From Massilia kyonggiensis (lineage in GTDB: Bacteria > Pseudomonadota > Gammaproteobacteria > Burkholderiales > Burkholderiaceae_D): DNA of 64,000 nucleotides. The notes below the pieces were generated by a model. The model did not search any database. It saw only the letters and a program-made list of their open reading frames with translations, and had not been told where the DNA came from. The translations under genes and the position numbers were made by a program. Positions 8,356 to 16,674 of the stretch are shown here, piece by piece. The DNA lies in the NCBI RefSeq assembly GCF_024756235.1, contig NZ_JANUGY010000011.1:1-64000 (forward strand), written 5' to 3'. The stretch's first letter is position 1, and each line of letters starts with the position of its first letter.

Positions 8356-9776
8356 TGGTCGCGTAAGCCGCGGCGGTACTGGATCGCCTCGGCCACGTGC
8401 ATGGCAAGCACCGTATCGGACGCCGCGAGATCGGCGATCGTGCGCGCCACCTTCAGCACCCGGTGATAGGCGCGCGCCGACCAGTGCAGGTGCTGCATGG
8501 CGTCGCCCAGCAGCCGTTCGGCGGCGGCGTCGAGATGACAGTGGTGGTCGATCTCGCGCGTCGTCAGCTTCTGGTTAGCCTTGCCCTGGCGAGATAACTG
8601 GCGCGCGTGCGCCTGCGTGACGCGCGCGCCGATGGCGGCGCTCGGCTCGCCGTCGGCCAGCTGCGCCATCGTGTCCAGGGTCATGGCCGCCACCGGCACC
8701 TGGATGTCGATGCGGTCGAGGAGGGGGCCGGAGATGCGGTCCTGGTAGCGCTGTACGGCGTCCGGCGTGCAGCGGCATTTGCTGGACGGGTGGCCGAGCC
8801 AGCCGCACGGACACGGATTCATCGCGGCGATCAATTGGAAACTGGCGGGGAAGTCGGCCTGGCGCGCGGCGCGCGAGATCGTGATGGCGCCCGTTTCCAG
8901 CGGCTCGCGCAAGACTTCCAGCACCTTGCGGTCGAACTCCGGCAACTCGTCGAGGAACAGCACGCCGTGGTGGGCCAGCGAAATTTCTCCGGGACGCGGC
9001 CCCTGGCCGCCGCCGACGAGCGCCACGCCGGAGCTCGTGTGATGCGGACTGCGGAACGGCCGTTTTCTCCAGCGCTCGATGGCGAAGCTGCCCGCGAGCG
9101 ACTGGATCGCGGCCGTCTCCAGTGCCTCCGCCTCACGCAGCGGCGGCAACAGGCCGGGGAAGCGCGAGGCGAGCATGCTCTTGCCGGCGCCCGGCGGTCC
9201 GATCAGCAACACGGAATGCAGGCCCGCAGCGGCCACCTCGAGCGCGCGCTTGACCTGCTGCTGGCCCTTGACGTCGGCGAAGTCCGGGTACACGGGCGGG
9301 TCGGCGGACGGCACGGGACGGTAGCGTGCGAGCCGCGCCTCGTCGGCGGTCGCGGCAAAGTGCGCGCACACGTCGAGCAGCGAGCGGGCAGGGTAGATGA
9401 CGGCATCCGTCACGAGGGCCGCCTCGTCCGCGTTCGCCCAGGGCAGCACGAAAGCGCGCGCCGGCCCGGCAGGTTGACGCAGCATGGCGAAACTCATCGC
9501 CAGCGCGCCGCGCACGGGGCGCAGTTCTCCCGACAGCGACAGCTCGCCCGCGAATTCGTAGCCGTCCAGCGCGCCGGCCGGGATCTGATCGGACGCGGCG
9601 AGGATGCCCAGTGCGATCGGCAGGTCGAACCGTCCGGACTCCTTGGGCAGCTCGGCCGGCGCGAGATTGATCGTAATGCGCCGGCTCGGGACTTCGAAGC
9701 CCGAGTTCTGCAGCGCGGCGCGCACGCGGTCTTTCGATTCGCGCACCTCGGCGTCCGCGAGGCCCACGATGTTCAT
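8352..9776 (-). pseudogene. comM: comM, 3' portion (codons 32 to end), separated from its start by the integrated element
   Basis: This frame encodes residues from MNIVGLADAEV to the end of ComM/YifB, an AAA+ Mg-chelatase-like helicase that drives branch migration during natural transformation. Visible parts are Walker A GPPGAGKS, the DELPEF Walker B region, the MNPCPCG motif and the C-terminal Mg_chelatase_C region. The first 35 codons lie at 25689-25793, about 15.9 kb away beyond the integrated element. Joining the pieces at the 13-bp repeat restores a continuous 505-residue frame of normal family length. The fragment keeps an internal ATG inside the attachment core but has no ribosome site there, so an active protein is unlikely unless the element excises. 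Confidence 0.93.
9764..9776. repeat. Left attachment site core (attL)
   Basis: CCACGATGTTCAT occurs here and again at 25688-25700. The host comM frame continues to the left of this copy and element sequence begins to its right. Just inside, GAATCGAATCC is a near inverted match of TTTCGATTCC adjoining the right copy, consistent with recombinase arm sites. Confidence 0.85.
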
Positions 9777-9814
9777 AGTAGAATCGAATCCACCACAACT
9801 CTTCGATTCATGCC

Positions 9815-11581
9815 GTGAAGCCCACCGCGTACAGTTACATCCGTTTCAGTCAGATGAGCCAGATGAGAGGCGGCAGCCTTGAACGCCAGAGCATGAGCGC
9901 ACAGGAATACTGCGAGCGCGAAGGCTTGACCCTCGATGATCATGTGTACAAGGACTTGGGCGTTTCCGGCTTCAAAGGAAGGAACGCCAAGGAAGGAGCG
10001 CTGAAAGAATTCATGGAAGCAGTAGAAGCCGGGGCAATCAAGGCCGGTTCGCTCCTTCTCATTGAAGACATGGACCGATTGACACGACTGCCGGTGTTGG
10101 AGGGTTTGGCAGTGTTCCAACGCATCCTAGCTGGAGGTATTACGTTGGTGACTCTCAAGAACGGCAACAAGTACAGCACTGAATCGTTGAACAAGGACTG
10201 GACGCAACTGATGCCGATCCTGTTCGACATGTCGCGTGGATGGGGTGAAAGCGAGAGGAAGTCTTACCTGCTTGGCAAGGCATGGAGGAAGAAAAAGCAG
10301 GAGGCAGCAGAGAAGTTGAAGCCGCTCGGTAACAATGCACCGCTCTGGCTTCAGTGCGTGTACAACGAACAAACGAAAGAGCAGGAATACCGCGAGGTCA
10401 GGAAAAATGCGGATGCGGTTAGGCGCATGTTTGAACTTGCGCTGAACGGATACGGGTTTAGCTCCATCGCCATAATGCTTGAAGAGGAAGGCTTCAAACG
10501 ATTCAAGCCGAAGGAGGGCAAGAGTCCCATGTGGGGCACTACAACGATTTCCAGGACACTGCATAACCGTGCCGTGATCGGAGAGTATCAGCCGCTTGAG
10601 GGATCAGGATACAAGCACACTAGAGCGAAAGCAGGCCCACCGATTCCCGGCTTCTTCCCTCCCATAGTCGACAAAGACACCTTCGACCGAGTACAGGAGG
10701 CTATCAAGAGCCGCAAGATTCATCGAACGACGAAGCAGGCGCCCATGTTGAACTTGTGGCAAGGCGTTGGATTATGCGGCAAGTGCTCGGGAGCCATGCA
10801 CATCAACAAGAAGGGCAAAGGGCTGAACTACCTCATCTGTGCAAACAAATGGTCGAAGGTTTGTGATTCGCGGATCGTCAGGCTGGAGCCCTCAGAGCGC
10901 GTGTTTGCCGAGATTCTTGCCCTAACCGGCAACACCTCGCTTGTGGCAGATGATACGGCCCAGAAGGAAGCAAAGCTCCAAGCCGTCAAGGGACGGTTGA
11001 TCGATGAACAGAGCAAATACCAAAGCCTGATGGAAGTATTAAACAGTGCCCCATCGCTGGCAGTGGGTCAGATGGTTGCAAGTCAGGAAGCGAAGGTTAC
11101 AGCTACCCGAGAGGAAATCATCGAGCTTGAAGCAGCACTGGCCGCTAGTACCGTTATCGACCGGGGTACGTTTTTCAAGAACCTGGACCTTACGAAGCGT
11201 GAGGTCAGGGGACAAGCAAACGCACTGATGAAGCGTCTCGGCATCAAAGTCACTATGACAAAGCCGAACCGTTACGGGATTGTCAACTACTCTGTTTATC
11301 AGCAAGACGTGTGGTTGATGGACCTGTCCGAGTTGGATGGAAAGATTGACGTACCACGCCACGGACCCAAAGTAACGCTCCGCTTACATTCGCAGAAGCA
11401 GATCGAAGATCACCAGTTAGAGGCCAACATTGCATGGGGTTCGAAAAAACGGCTCAGCACTCGTTTGAACAAACCTGTACGGCCAGTGGAAGACACGAGC
11501 AATACGCCGGACTGGGGCAGCTATGACGGACCGTTTTATGACAATGACTACCCGGACGAGAATACGCCGACGGACAGCTAA
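9815..11581 (+). CDS. Large serine recombinase (integrase of the comM element)
   Basis: A 588-residue site-specific integrase. Residues 5-150 form the resolvase catalytic domain with the nucleophile at Ser12 in YSYIRFS and a conserved arginine region near MDRLTRL. The 'Recombinase' domain follows (about 185-300), then a zinc ribbon with CGKC and a later Cys pair (about 327-357) and a coiled coil. The start is GTG 9815, because later ATGs would remove the catalytic serine; no clear Shine-Dalgarno sequence precedes it. It lies 38 bases inside attL and reads into the element, the normal position for a phage-type integrase. It should catalyse integration between attP and comM. Confidence 0.95.
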   Translation: MKPTAYSYIRFSQMSQMRGGSLERQSMSAQEYCEREGLTLDDHVYKDLGVSGFKGRNAKEGALKEFMEAVEAGAIKAGSLLLIEDMDRLTRLPVLEGLAVFQRILAGGITLVTLKNGNKYSTESLNKDWTQLMPILFDMSRGWGESERKSYLLGKAWRKKKQEAAEKLKPLGNNAPLWLQCVYNEQTKEQEYREVRKNADAVRRMFELALNGYGFSSIAIMLEEEGFKRFKPKEGKSPMWGTTTISRTLHNRAVIGEYQPLEGSGYKHTRAKAGPPIPGFFPPIVDKDTFDRVQEAIKSRKIHRTTKQAPMLNLWQGVGLCGKCSGAMHINKKGKGLNYLICANKWSKVCDSRIVRLEPSERVFAEILALTGNTSLVADDTAQKEAKLQAVKGRLIDEQSKYQSLMEVLNSAPSLAVGQMVASQEAKVTATREEIIELEAALAASTVIDRGTFFKNLDLTKREVRGQANALMKRLGIKVTMTKPNRYGIVNYSVYQQDVWLMDLSELDGKIDVPRHGPKVTLRLHSQKQIEDHQLEANIAWGSKKRLSTRLNKPVRPVEDTSNTPDWGSYDGPFYDNDYPDENTPTDS

Positions 11582-11762
11582 CATCATCGAGGCCGGTGGG
11601 GCTTGAGGACACGAAGCGCTACGGCCAAAGGTACGCTCTGACTGTACAGGAAGACGGCAGCGCTTCGAATCCCGACACGATGCTTGAGCTCGACAGCGGC
11701 ATCGACTACGGCCCGTGTTCGCCAATCGGGCCGACCGTGGAAGTTCTCTCGCCGGTATTGCT
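11582..11762. other. Short gap between integrase and cargo operon
   Basis: This gap separates the convergent ends of the integrase gene and the STY0301-type gene. I see no convincing terminator hairpin and no gene in it. Confidence 0.4.
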
Positions 11763-12209
11763 TCATGGCTGGGGTGTGCAATTCGCTGTAGCCGTCCATT
11801 TGCTATTACCCGAATCGCGGACCTTGATTTCCCGAACTTGTAAGGTGCATCGGCTGATCTTTGGAGCCAGTTTCATGCTCCATTCTGTATCGCCGCCCTG
11901 CATACGTTGGTTCCACTCGTGCCCGTCGTGAACTCGGCCCTTGACGCGCGTCTTACCCCCGTAAATGCAAACCAGCCGTGTTTGGGACTCGGCATCAAAG
12001 GCATAGTGCGCGTTGTACCCTTCTTCCGCCGCTTCGTCATCAATGAAGAAGCCACTCGCAAACTGAATGTCCGTGTCTTGGGTCATGTCAGCACTGGTGA
12101 GGGGCAAAGCGGCCATCTCCTTGCCGGGGTAGGCTTGTGGACATCGGTAGGTCTCGGCCCCTGCGGCGGCGCTTGACAGGATTAATACCGAGAAGATGAG
12201 TTTTCTCAT
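11763..12209 (-). CDS. STY0301 family periplasmic protein, candidate immunity protein
   Basis: A 148-residue protein with a cleavable signal peptide (MRKLIFSVLILSSAAAGAE) and at least four cysteines in the mature part (YRCPQAYPG, LVCIYGG, RCTLQV, NCTPQP), suggesting disulfides in the periplasm. It resembles the STY0301 family, proteins often found beside T6SS genes. Its ATG overlaps the stop of the upstream BPSL0067-type gene (ATGA), so both are made together. Third gene of the hcp operon; an immunity role against the adjacent cell-wall amidase is inferred from export, coupling and position. Confidence 0.8.
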   Translation of the reverse strand: MRKLIFSVLILSSAAAGAETYRCPQAYPGKEMAALPLTSADMTQDTDIQFASGFFIDDEAAEEGYNAHYAFDAESQTRLVCIYGGKTRVKGRVHDGHEWNQRMQGGDTEWSMKLAPKISRCTLQVREIKVRDSGNSKWTATANCTPQP

Positions 12210-12706
12210 GGAACAAGGACCACGTAGAAGTCGTTCGCGTTGTCGCATGGAGAATACCCTCTCTGCTTTGCTACTTCGTACGAATACGCCCTGACGGGTC
12301 GCGTGCCCGGTGGATGCGAGCCTCTGACGGTTCGAGAAGGATTAACCCACTGGTCAAACAAGATGATCTGGCTGGCCTTACCTGTCACCACGCTATAGCC
12401 TTCACCACGGACGAACAGCGCCGCATGATAACCGTGCGTGTTCGGATACCATACTTCGTTCAACTCGAACCAGAAATTTGCCACGACTGTGCCCGGCTTG
12501 AGAGTTCGGGCAACGTCGATAACCCGTTCGCCGGGTTTCCATCGGCTGGTGTGTCCGACACTCGTCAAGGCTTGCGGAAGCCGGGCGCATTGTCCATCAC
12601 CAAGGAACGTCATCTTGTTATGGTCTTCCGACCAGTCGCTGGCTCGTTGGTCGGCCCACTTCTTCATCAGGGCGTCGAAGTCACCGGGGTACATAACGGG
12701 GTGCAT
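12206..12706 (-). CDS. BPSL0067 family CHAP/NlpC-like amidase, candidate T6SS effector
   Basis: A 166-residue protein without a signal peptide. Cys40 in GDGQCARLPQ, His94 in HGYHAALFV and the Asp-Gln-Trp at 118-120 match the expected Cys-His-(polar) arrangement of CHAP/NlpC-type papain-fold peptidoglycan amidases. WKPGERV and LKPGTVVANF are the family's conserved turns. The start at ATG 12706 is preceded by GGGAGG six bases upstream, 13 bases after the hcp stop. With hcp upstream and an exported partner downstream, it fits an effector-immunity pair delivered by a type VI system encoded elsewhere. Substrate specificity is unproven. Confidence 0.82.
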   Translation of the reverse strand: MHPVMYPGDFDALMKKWADQRASDWSEDHNKMTFLGDGQCARLPQALTSVGHTSRWKPGERVIDVARTLKPGTVVANFWFELNEVWYPNTHGYHAALFVRGEGYSVVTGKASQIILFDQWVNPSRTVRGSHPPGTRPVRAYSYEVAKQRGYSPCDNANDFYVVLVP

Positions 12707-12719
12707 GGCCGGCCTCCCG

Positions 12720-13211
12720 TCAGGCGTAGATTTTATTCGCTGCTGAATCCCAGCCCCCAGCCGTGCTACCACCAGCACCGCCGCCGATCCGCTGTTGAGT
12801 ATATGTCACCTTCATCCGGGATGACGCCAAGTGAACCTTTTCCGTGATGATGCCCCCGTTGCTGCTGGTTGGAGTGACGTTGGAAATCATCACGTTTTCC
12901 AGTTCGATTTCGAAGTATTTGACGCGGGAGCCGTCGCCATCAGCCCGGAAGAATTCGAATTTGGCCTTGGGTAGCGTCTTCCCTGCTGCACAGGTTTGGA
13001 AGAGGACCGGACTTGCAATGTCGGCCAGCTTGTCAAACACGACTTCGTGAACTTCAGCTTTGCCGCTGGTGTGCCCACCGGCTGTCGACACGGCCGTGGC
13101 CCTTGGCTGAGTTACACCCCACGATACGTTGTGGACCTCAACCCAATTTTTGTGCTTATCGTCCGCCGATTCTCCGCGAATGTCACCGATCTGCAAGTAT
13201 GCATCAAGCAT
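12720..13211 (-). CDS. hcp: Hcp family type VI secretion tube protein (orphan, island-borne)
   Basis: A 163-residue Hcp. The family start is clear: MLDAYLQIGDIRGESADDKH followed by KNWVEVHNVSWGV. The core ends near MKVTYTQQ, with a Gly/Ala/Ser-rich tail (IGGGAGGSTAGGWDSAANKIYA). Hcp forms hexameric rings of the T6SS tube and chaperones small effectors in its lumen. A strong GGAGG ribosome site lies just upstream of the ATG. No other T6SS core gene (TssB/C, VgrG, ClpV) is present in the window, so this copy would have to work with a system elsewhere and probably carries the effector encoded next to it. Confidence 0.92.
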   Translation of the reverse strand: MLDAYLQIGDIRGESADDKHKNWVEVHNVSWGVTQPRATAVSTAGGHTSGKAEVHEVVFDKLADIASPVLFQTCAAGKTLPKAKFEFFRADGDGSRVKYFEIELENVMISNVTPTSSNGGIITEKVHLASSRMKVTYTQQRIGGGAGGSTAGGWDSAANKIYA

Positions 13212-13732
13212 GCCTTCCTCCGTCGAAAGTTGAGCGGAGATTCTTGCTCGTCCGCTCTCGGAAGGCGTTGGCTGGCATCAGCGTATCGGCGGAGGCAGAT
13301 CAACAGCCCGGACACGTCGCAGCAATAGGGGGTGTGCATACCGTCGGCGGCGGTGTACATACTGTCGTTGGCTCACACTAGGACGGAAAAACCACAAGAG
13401 GAATTTGATGGGCGATCCGGGAACAATGTCTGTGCGTCGAACGTTGCGTGCACAAGGACTTCTTGTACGAGATCGATCAGGGCAAGTAACAGATGCTGGA
13501 GATGTCGAAGAGCCGAATCATCAACGAACTGATGCGGTTTCTGGACAGTGTTTTTCCTATGAAAACCCTGTGAGTGTCGGAACGTTTCTACGGTTACGGA
13601 TGGCGCTTATACCCCCGTCGACGTAGAGGAAAATCCCGTTCCTCTGCCTCAAGGCGCGTTCGGAGCACTTTAAACACTGCAATAATTCTTTCAAAGGGTA
13701 GCGCTTCGCTGCTCAAAGCATGGAGGTCAGGA
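13212..13732. other. Gene-poor region upstream of hcp
   Basis: About 520 bases contain only short overlapping frames. One plus-strand stretch reads CVHKDFLYEIDQGK, then a stop, then QMLEMSKSRIINELMRFLDSVF in the same frame (about 13443-13564), which may be the remnant of a phage gene interrupted by a stop. The hcp promoter should lie at the left edge, but no confident -35/-10 pair was identified. Confidence 0.35.
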
Positions 13733-13885
13733 ATGGGAAAATTTGATTTGTCGACTTGTTTGACGGCTCTGGCGGCTTTGCCCGAAGCGTTTGAGAAGTA
13801 CCCGCACGGTGCGATGTGGATAGGCGGGTTAGCTGCACTCGGAATGGTCTGCTACACCATCGTCAGCGTCTACAGCAAACGGTGA
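13733..13885 (+). CDS. Small single-span membrane protein (50 aa)
   Basis: This short frame is preceded by GGAGG six bases before ATG 13733, the best ribosome site in the area. The product begins MGKFDLSTCLTALAALP, has one predicted transmembrane helix at about residues 28-46 (MWIGGLAALGMVCYTIVSV) and ends SKR. It could be a holin-like, toxin-like or structural micro-protein; nothing identifies which. A longer upstream extension of the frame has arginine-rich, non-protein-like composition and was not used. Confidence 0.5.
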   Translation: MGKFDLSTCLTALAALPEAFEKYPHGAMWIGGLAALGMVCYTIVSVYSKR

Positions 13886-14310
13886 CACTTGCGTCACGGA
13901 CGAAGCCGTCCGCCGTAGACGCTGGATAACTGCTGAGCACGAGAGAAAGGCAGTGACGGCATGACAAGCTCTTTTCTGGCCGTGATTTTTCTACTAAAAA
14001 ATTTTGTGAAACACGGGGCAGTCCGGAAACTCGATACCAGTTCCAGAAATGTATCAAGAGCGAGGGGCGGACTAAGCACATCGCCGGGGCGGGCGGAAGG
14101 GGGCTGTCCAGGCCTAGAAATATCGCAGGCCGTCCAGGGTAACTGGACAGGGGGTAAGGGGCAACTCAGTCGCAAACGCCTTGTAGAGCCTCTGAACGCG
14201 TCCGAGGCCATGAATACGAGAAAGGTGTCGAGAAAATTGCGAAATAGCAATTAACTGTGTTGAGTACGTTACAATACTCGCATGACCACCATTCCTTGCG
14301 GAGCTTGTAG
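13886..14310. other. Non-coding stretch between two small membrane-protein genes
   Basis: No credible gene was seen in these 425 bases. The right end holds a promoter-like site: TACAAT at 14270-14275 is embedded in the palindrome GAGTA-N8-TACTC (14262-14279), about 35 bases before the next start. Confidence 0.4.
14262..14279 (+). promoter_or_regulatory. -10 element inside a short palindrome
   Basis: TACAAT sits within GAGTA-N8-TACTC. The -35 region is weak (AT-rich sequence with GCAATT 17 bases upstream). The layout suggests a regulated promoter for the membrane-protein gene at 14311. Confidence 0.4.
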
Positions 14311-14769
14311 ATGGCTGATGACCACATGACACTAAAACGATTTATCCTGCCTGAAAAGGAGATTTCGTTAAAGCTCGTCTTTGACAACGCCCGCAATTAC
14401 GTGATTGTCGGGGCGTTTGTGGCGATGGCCCGTTGGTTTGGCTCTGGAAAAGTGCCCAATCTATTTTTTGGTGGCGACAACTATTCATATGAACGCACAG
14501 TGTTCACATTGATGTGTGTCGGTATCGCAGGCGTACTGTTTATTCTAAACGCTGCACAAAGCGTTGGCATCGTAAAACGCTTGTTACGCATGTTGCCAGT
14601 AGGCAACGAATCAGGTAATAGTCGTTCAGTAAAGCACTCGCGGCGAGTAATGATTTTGACGCGACTTTTAACATGGTACTTTTACGTCGCGTTTGCTGTC
14701 CTCGTGGTTATTTCAGCAAGGATGGCAATATACATCGTGTGGTTCTCGGCTACCGGTAGCGGACATTGA
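14311..14769 (+). CDS. Hypothetical membrane protein (152 aa)
   Basis: The frame is AT-rich compared with the host. About three hydrophobic segments are visible: residues 29-43, 63-84 (TVFTLMCVGIAGVLFILNAA) and 118-145. The middle loop is basic (KRLLRMLP, KHSRRV). The start could also be the ATG five codons later (MTLKRF). No family was recognised. It stands alone between the 50-residue membrane protein and the small serine recombinase, which is transcribed toward it. Its role in the element is unknown. Confidence 0.65.
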   Translation: MADDHMTLKRFILPEKEISLKLVFDNARNYVIVGAFVAMARWFGSGKVPNLFFGGDNYSYERTVFTLMCVGIAGVLFILNAAQSVGIVKRLLRMLPVGNESGNSRSVKHSRRVMILTRLLTWYFYVAFAVLVVISARMAIYIVWFSATGSGH

Positions 14770-14787
14770 CAACACCACCGGCAGATT

Positions 14788-15378
14788 TCAAGTTGATACT
14801 TTCTGCGACTTGATGATGCGGTAGACCGATGCAATGCCGATCTTCAAGTCCTTCGCAATCTGTTCCTTGCTCTGGCCTGCTGCTACGAGGGCCAGCACAC
14901 TTGCCGTCTTCTCTCGTGCTGTAGGCTTGGCTCCACGGTAGGAGCGCTGTTCCAGCGGCAGAGTCTTGTCCTTCGCCTTCGCTGCTTCGATGCCTATCCG
15001 TTGGCGTACGAGCATCTGATCCCGTTCAAACTGAGCCACGCTGGCAAAGATGTTCAGCATCAGCTTGCCAGTAGGCGTATCGGTATCAATGTTCATGTCA
15101 AGGATGCGGATCGATGCCCCGATCTTGTCCAGCGCTTGAGTGATAGTCACCATGTCAGCGATGTTGCGGGCTGCACGGTCAATCTTGGTGATCATAACCA
15201 CATCGCCAGCCTTGAGGCCGTCCATCAGCTTCTTCCACTCCGTACGACCTTCCATGTCGGTAGCGCTTACCTGTTCGGAGAAGATACGGTCACAGCCCGA
15301 CTTCGTGAGTTGTTGAATCTGATCTTCCAGCCCGTATTGCTGGTCAAAGGTCGAGGTACGTGCATATCCGTAGTTCAC
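14788..15378 (-). CDS. Small serine recombinase (resolvase/invertase family)
   Basis: A 196-residue resolvase-type recombinase with the nucleophile Ser9 in YARTSTFDQQ, the arginine-containing IDRAARN motif near residue 68, the E-helix region ASVAQFERDQM, and a C-terminal helix-turn-helix (SKEQIAKDLKIGIASVYRII). Its length fits Tn3-type resolvases and DNA invertases. The start is ATG 15378. The upstream region contains two palindromes (15393-15422 and 15454-15478) that look like recombination or autoregulatory sites. Possible jobs are multimer resolution of an excised circular form, or inversion of a segment; no obvious invertible segment was found. Confidence 0.93.
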   Translation of the reverse strand: MNYGYARTSTFDQQYGLEDQIQQLTKSGCDRIFSEQVSATDMEGRTEWKKLMDGLKAGDVVMITKIDRAARNIADMVTITQALDKIGASIRILDMNIDTDTPTGKLMLNIFASVAQFERDQMLVRQRIGIEAAKAKDKTLPLEQRSYRGAKPTAREKTASVLALVAAGQSKEQIAKDLKIGIASVYRIIKSQKVST

Positions 15379-15392
15379 TTACGCCTCCATTT

Positions 15393-15422
15393 TTATCAAT
15401 CACTTCTATAAAGTGGTGATAA
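15393..15422. promoter_or_regulatory. Candidate res subsite / recombinase operator I
   Basis: A 30-bp imperfect palindrome with outer arms TTATCA and TGATAA and inner arms CACTT and AAGTG around a central CTATA. It begins 15 bases upstream of the recombinase start. Resolvases commonly bind sites of about this size next to their own gene. Confidence 0.5.
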
Positions 15423-15453
15423 TACTGATTATCAAATTAATTTTCAACCTCAA

Positions 15454-15478
15454 TGATAGTATTTTTGATGAGCTATCA
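15454..15478. promoter_or_regulatory. Candidate res subsite / recombinase operator II
   Basis: TGATAG and CTATCA are separated by 13 bases, giving a 25-bp palindrome with the same TATCA-type arms as the site at 15393-15422. Together they resemble a multi-subsite res region. Confidence 0.42.
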
Positions 15479-15598
15479 ATCCATCACTGGGGCAAGCCCC
15501 GTGGTAGGGCGTTCGGTCGTGTTGGCATGCATCACTCTGCAACCTCATAGAGCGTCGCGTACTGCTGTTGCCAAGAAGCAAATTTCATTATTTTCTGT

Positions 15599-15627
15599 TT
15601 GGCAACGAATGGAAAATTGGGTATTCT
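15599..15627 (+). promoter_or_regulatory. Sigma70-type promoter of the deoxyribosyltransferase-like module
   Basis: TTGGCA at 15599-15604 and TATTCT at 15622-15627 are separated by 17 bases, about 35 bases upstream of the start at 15664. Confidence 0.55.
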
Positions 15628-15663
15628 AGTTAATCAGAGTGCAACAGAGAGGCTTGGAATGCT

Positions 15664-16674
15664 ATGAAGAAGAAGATTTTTGTGATTATGCCTTTCGTCC
15701 AGGCGAATAATCGTGATCAAGCGGCTTTGACGAAGTTTTTCGAAGATCACCTCAAACAGCCTATTGAAGACAACAAAGACCTGAACGGGAAATTTGAGGT
15801 CGCGCGATCATCGGATGACTTTCTAATTCTTGATAATATTTTATTGGATCTAGCAAATTCTGACATGGTAATTTGCGATTTGTCTGGAACTCAAGCCAAT
15901 CCGAACGTAATCTACGAACTTGGGATACGTTTCTCTGTTTCTCATAAGCCTGTGATACTGATCAGAGAACAGGCAGAGTCAAACAAGTCTATGTTCGACG
16001 TGGCAGGTCTTCATACGTTTCACTACAATATGAATGACACAAAAACGCTCGAAAGACATATCGTAAAAAAGGTAAAAGAGTATGATGAGGAACCGGCGAA
16101 ATATACTTCGCCTGTTCTGAAGATCCTTAATCATGAGGCAGCCTTTTGGATGCAGCTCCCCATCAGGAAAGCAAGCGCATTTCTCGGCGGTATCGCTAGT
16201 GCTGCCGAAGCCAATTTGTCTGCCTTTGCCAAAGCCGTAAATAATCACCTCCGGAAGAAGGGTGATAATGATTTTTTGGCGAGCCCCGTCACTACAATAT
16301 ATAAATCCATTGAGGCTTACTCCTCATCGCCAGAGATTTTCGACGATTTTGACTATCATATCAGTTCAATCCCATCATTAGACTCCTATCTCTCATCAGT
16401 ATATCTACTTGGGTTAGTGGAGGAGTCAGTTGAAAAGAGCTTCCGAACTTATGCGATGAATTATTCGTTGTACTTCAATAGAAATAACTCAAGATTCTTT
16501 TGGGCGACGCGATTTGATGAGGCTCACGCATATGCAATGGAGACGTTGATTTTAATGAATCTCTGTCGAATGACAATTAATATATTAAAGGCAAAGCCAG
16601 ATAGCCAAGATCGTAAGAATCTTGTTGTCTCGTTAAATGACCAGTTGAAGAATAGCGAATTCGGTGCAATCTGA
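15664..16674 (+). CDS. Nucleoside 2-deoxyribosyltransferase-like / TIR-like domain protein, putative defence effector
   Basis: 336 residues. The first ~130 form a Rossmann-like nucleoside deoxyribosyltransferase-like domain: MKKKIFVIMPF at the start, DMVICDLSG, then NPNVIYELGIR with the candidate catalytic Glu in YELG, then HKPVILIRE. Families with this pattern cleave N-glycosidic bonds of nucleosides or NAD and occur in several antiviral systems. The remaining ~200 residues are mostly helical, AT-rich and unrecognised. It is the first gene of a two-gene unit: its TGA overlaps the next ATG by one base. The catalytic activity and the defence role are inferences from the motif, partner gene and location. 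Confidence 0.7.
   Translation: MKKKIFVIMPFVQANNRDQAALTKFFEDHLKQPIEDNKDLNGKFEVARSSDDFLILDNILLDLANSDMVICDLSGTQANPNVIYELGIRFSVSHKPVILIREQAESNKSMFDVAGLHTFHYNMNDTKTLERHIVKKVKEYDEEPAKYTSPVLKILNHEAAFWMQLPIRKASAFLGGIASAAEANLSAFAKAVNNHLRKKGDNDFLASPVTTIYKSIEAYSSSPEIFDDFDYHISSIPSLDSYLSSVYLLGLVEESVEKSFRTYAMNYSLYFNRNNSRFFWATRFDEAHAYAMETLILMNLCRMTINILKAKPDSQDRKNLVVSLNDQLKNSEFGAI

Noticed and set aside
8352-9776. Intact shorter comM gene
   Set aside because: The first 35 codons are on the far side of the element and no start signal with ribosome site exists in front of the fragment.
11763-13211. Complete type VI secretion locus
   Set aside because: Only hcp and cargo genes are present; no sheath, baseplate, VgrG or ClpV genes in the window.
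13405-13626. Short plus-strand frame in the gap upstream of hcp
   Set aside because: No ribosome site or domain; a different frame holds a possible phage-gene remnant.
13961-14254. 97-codon plus-strand frame before the 152-residue membrane protein gene
   Set aside because: Low-complexity GC-skewed sequence with no family resemblance and no ribosome site.
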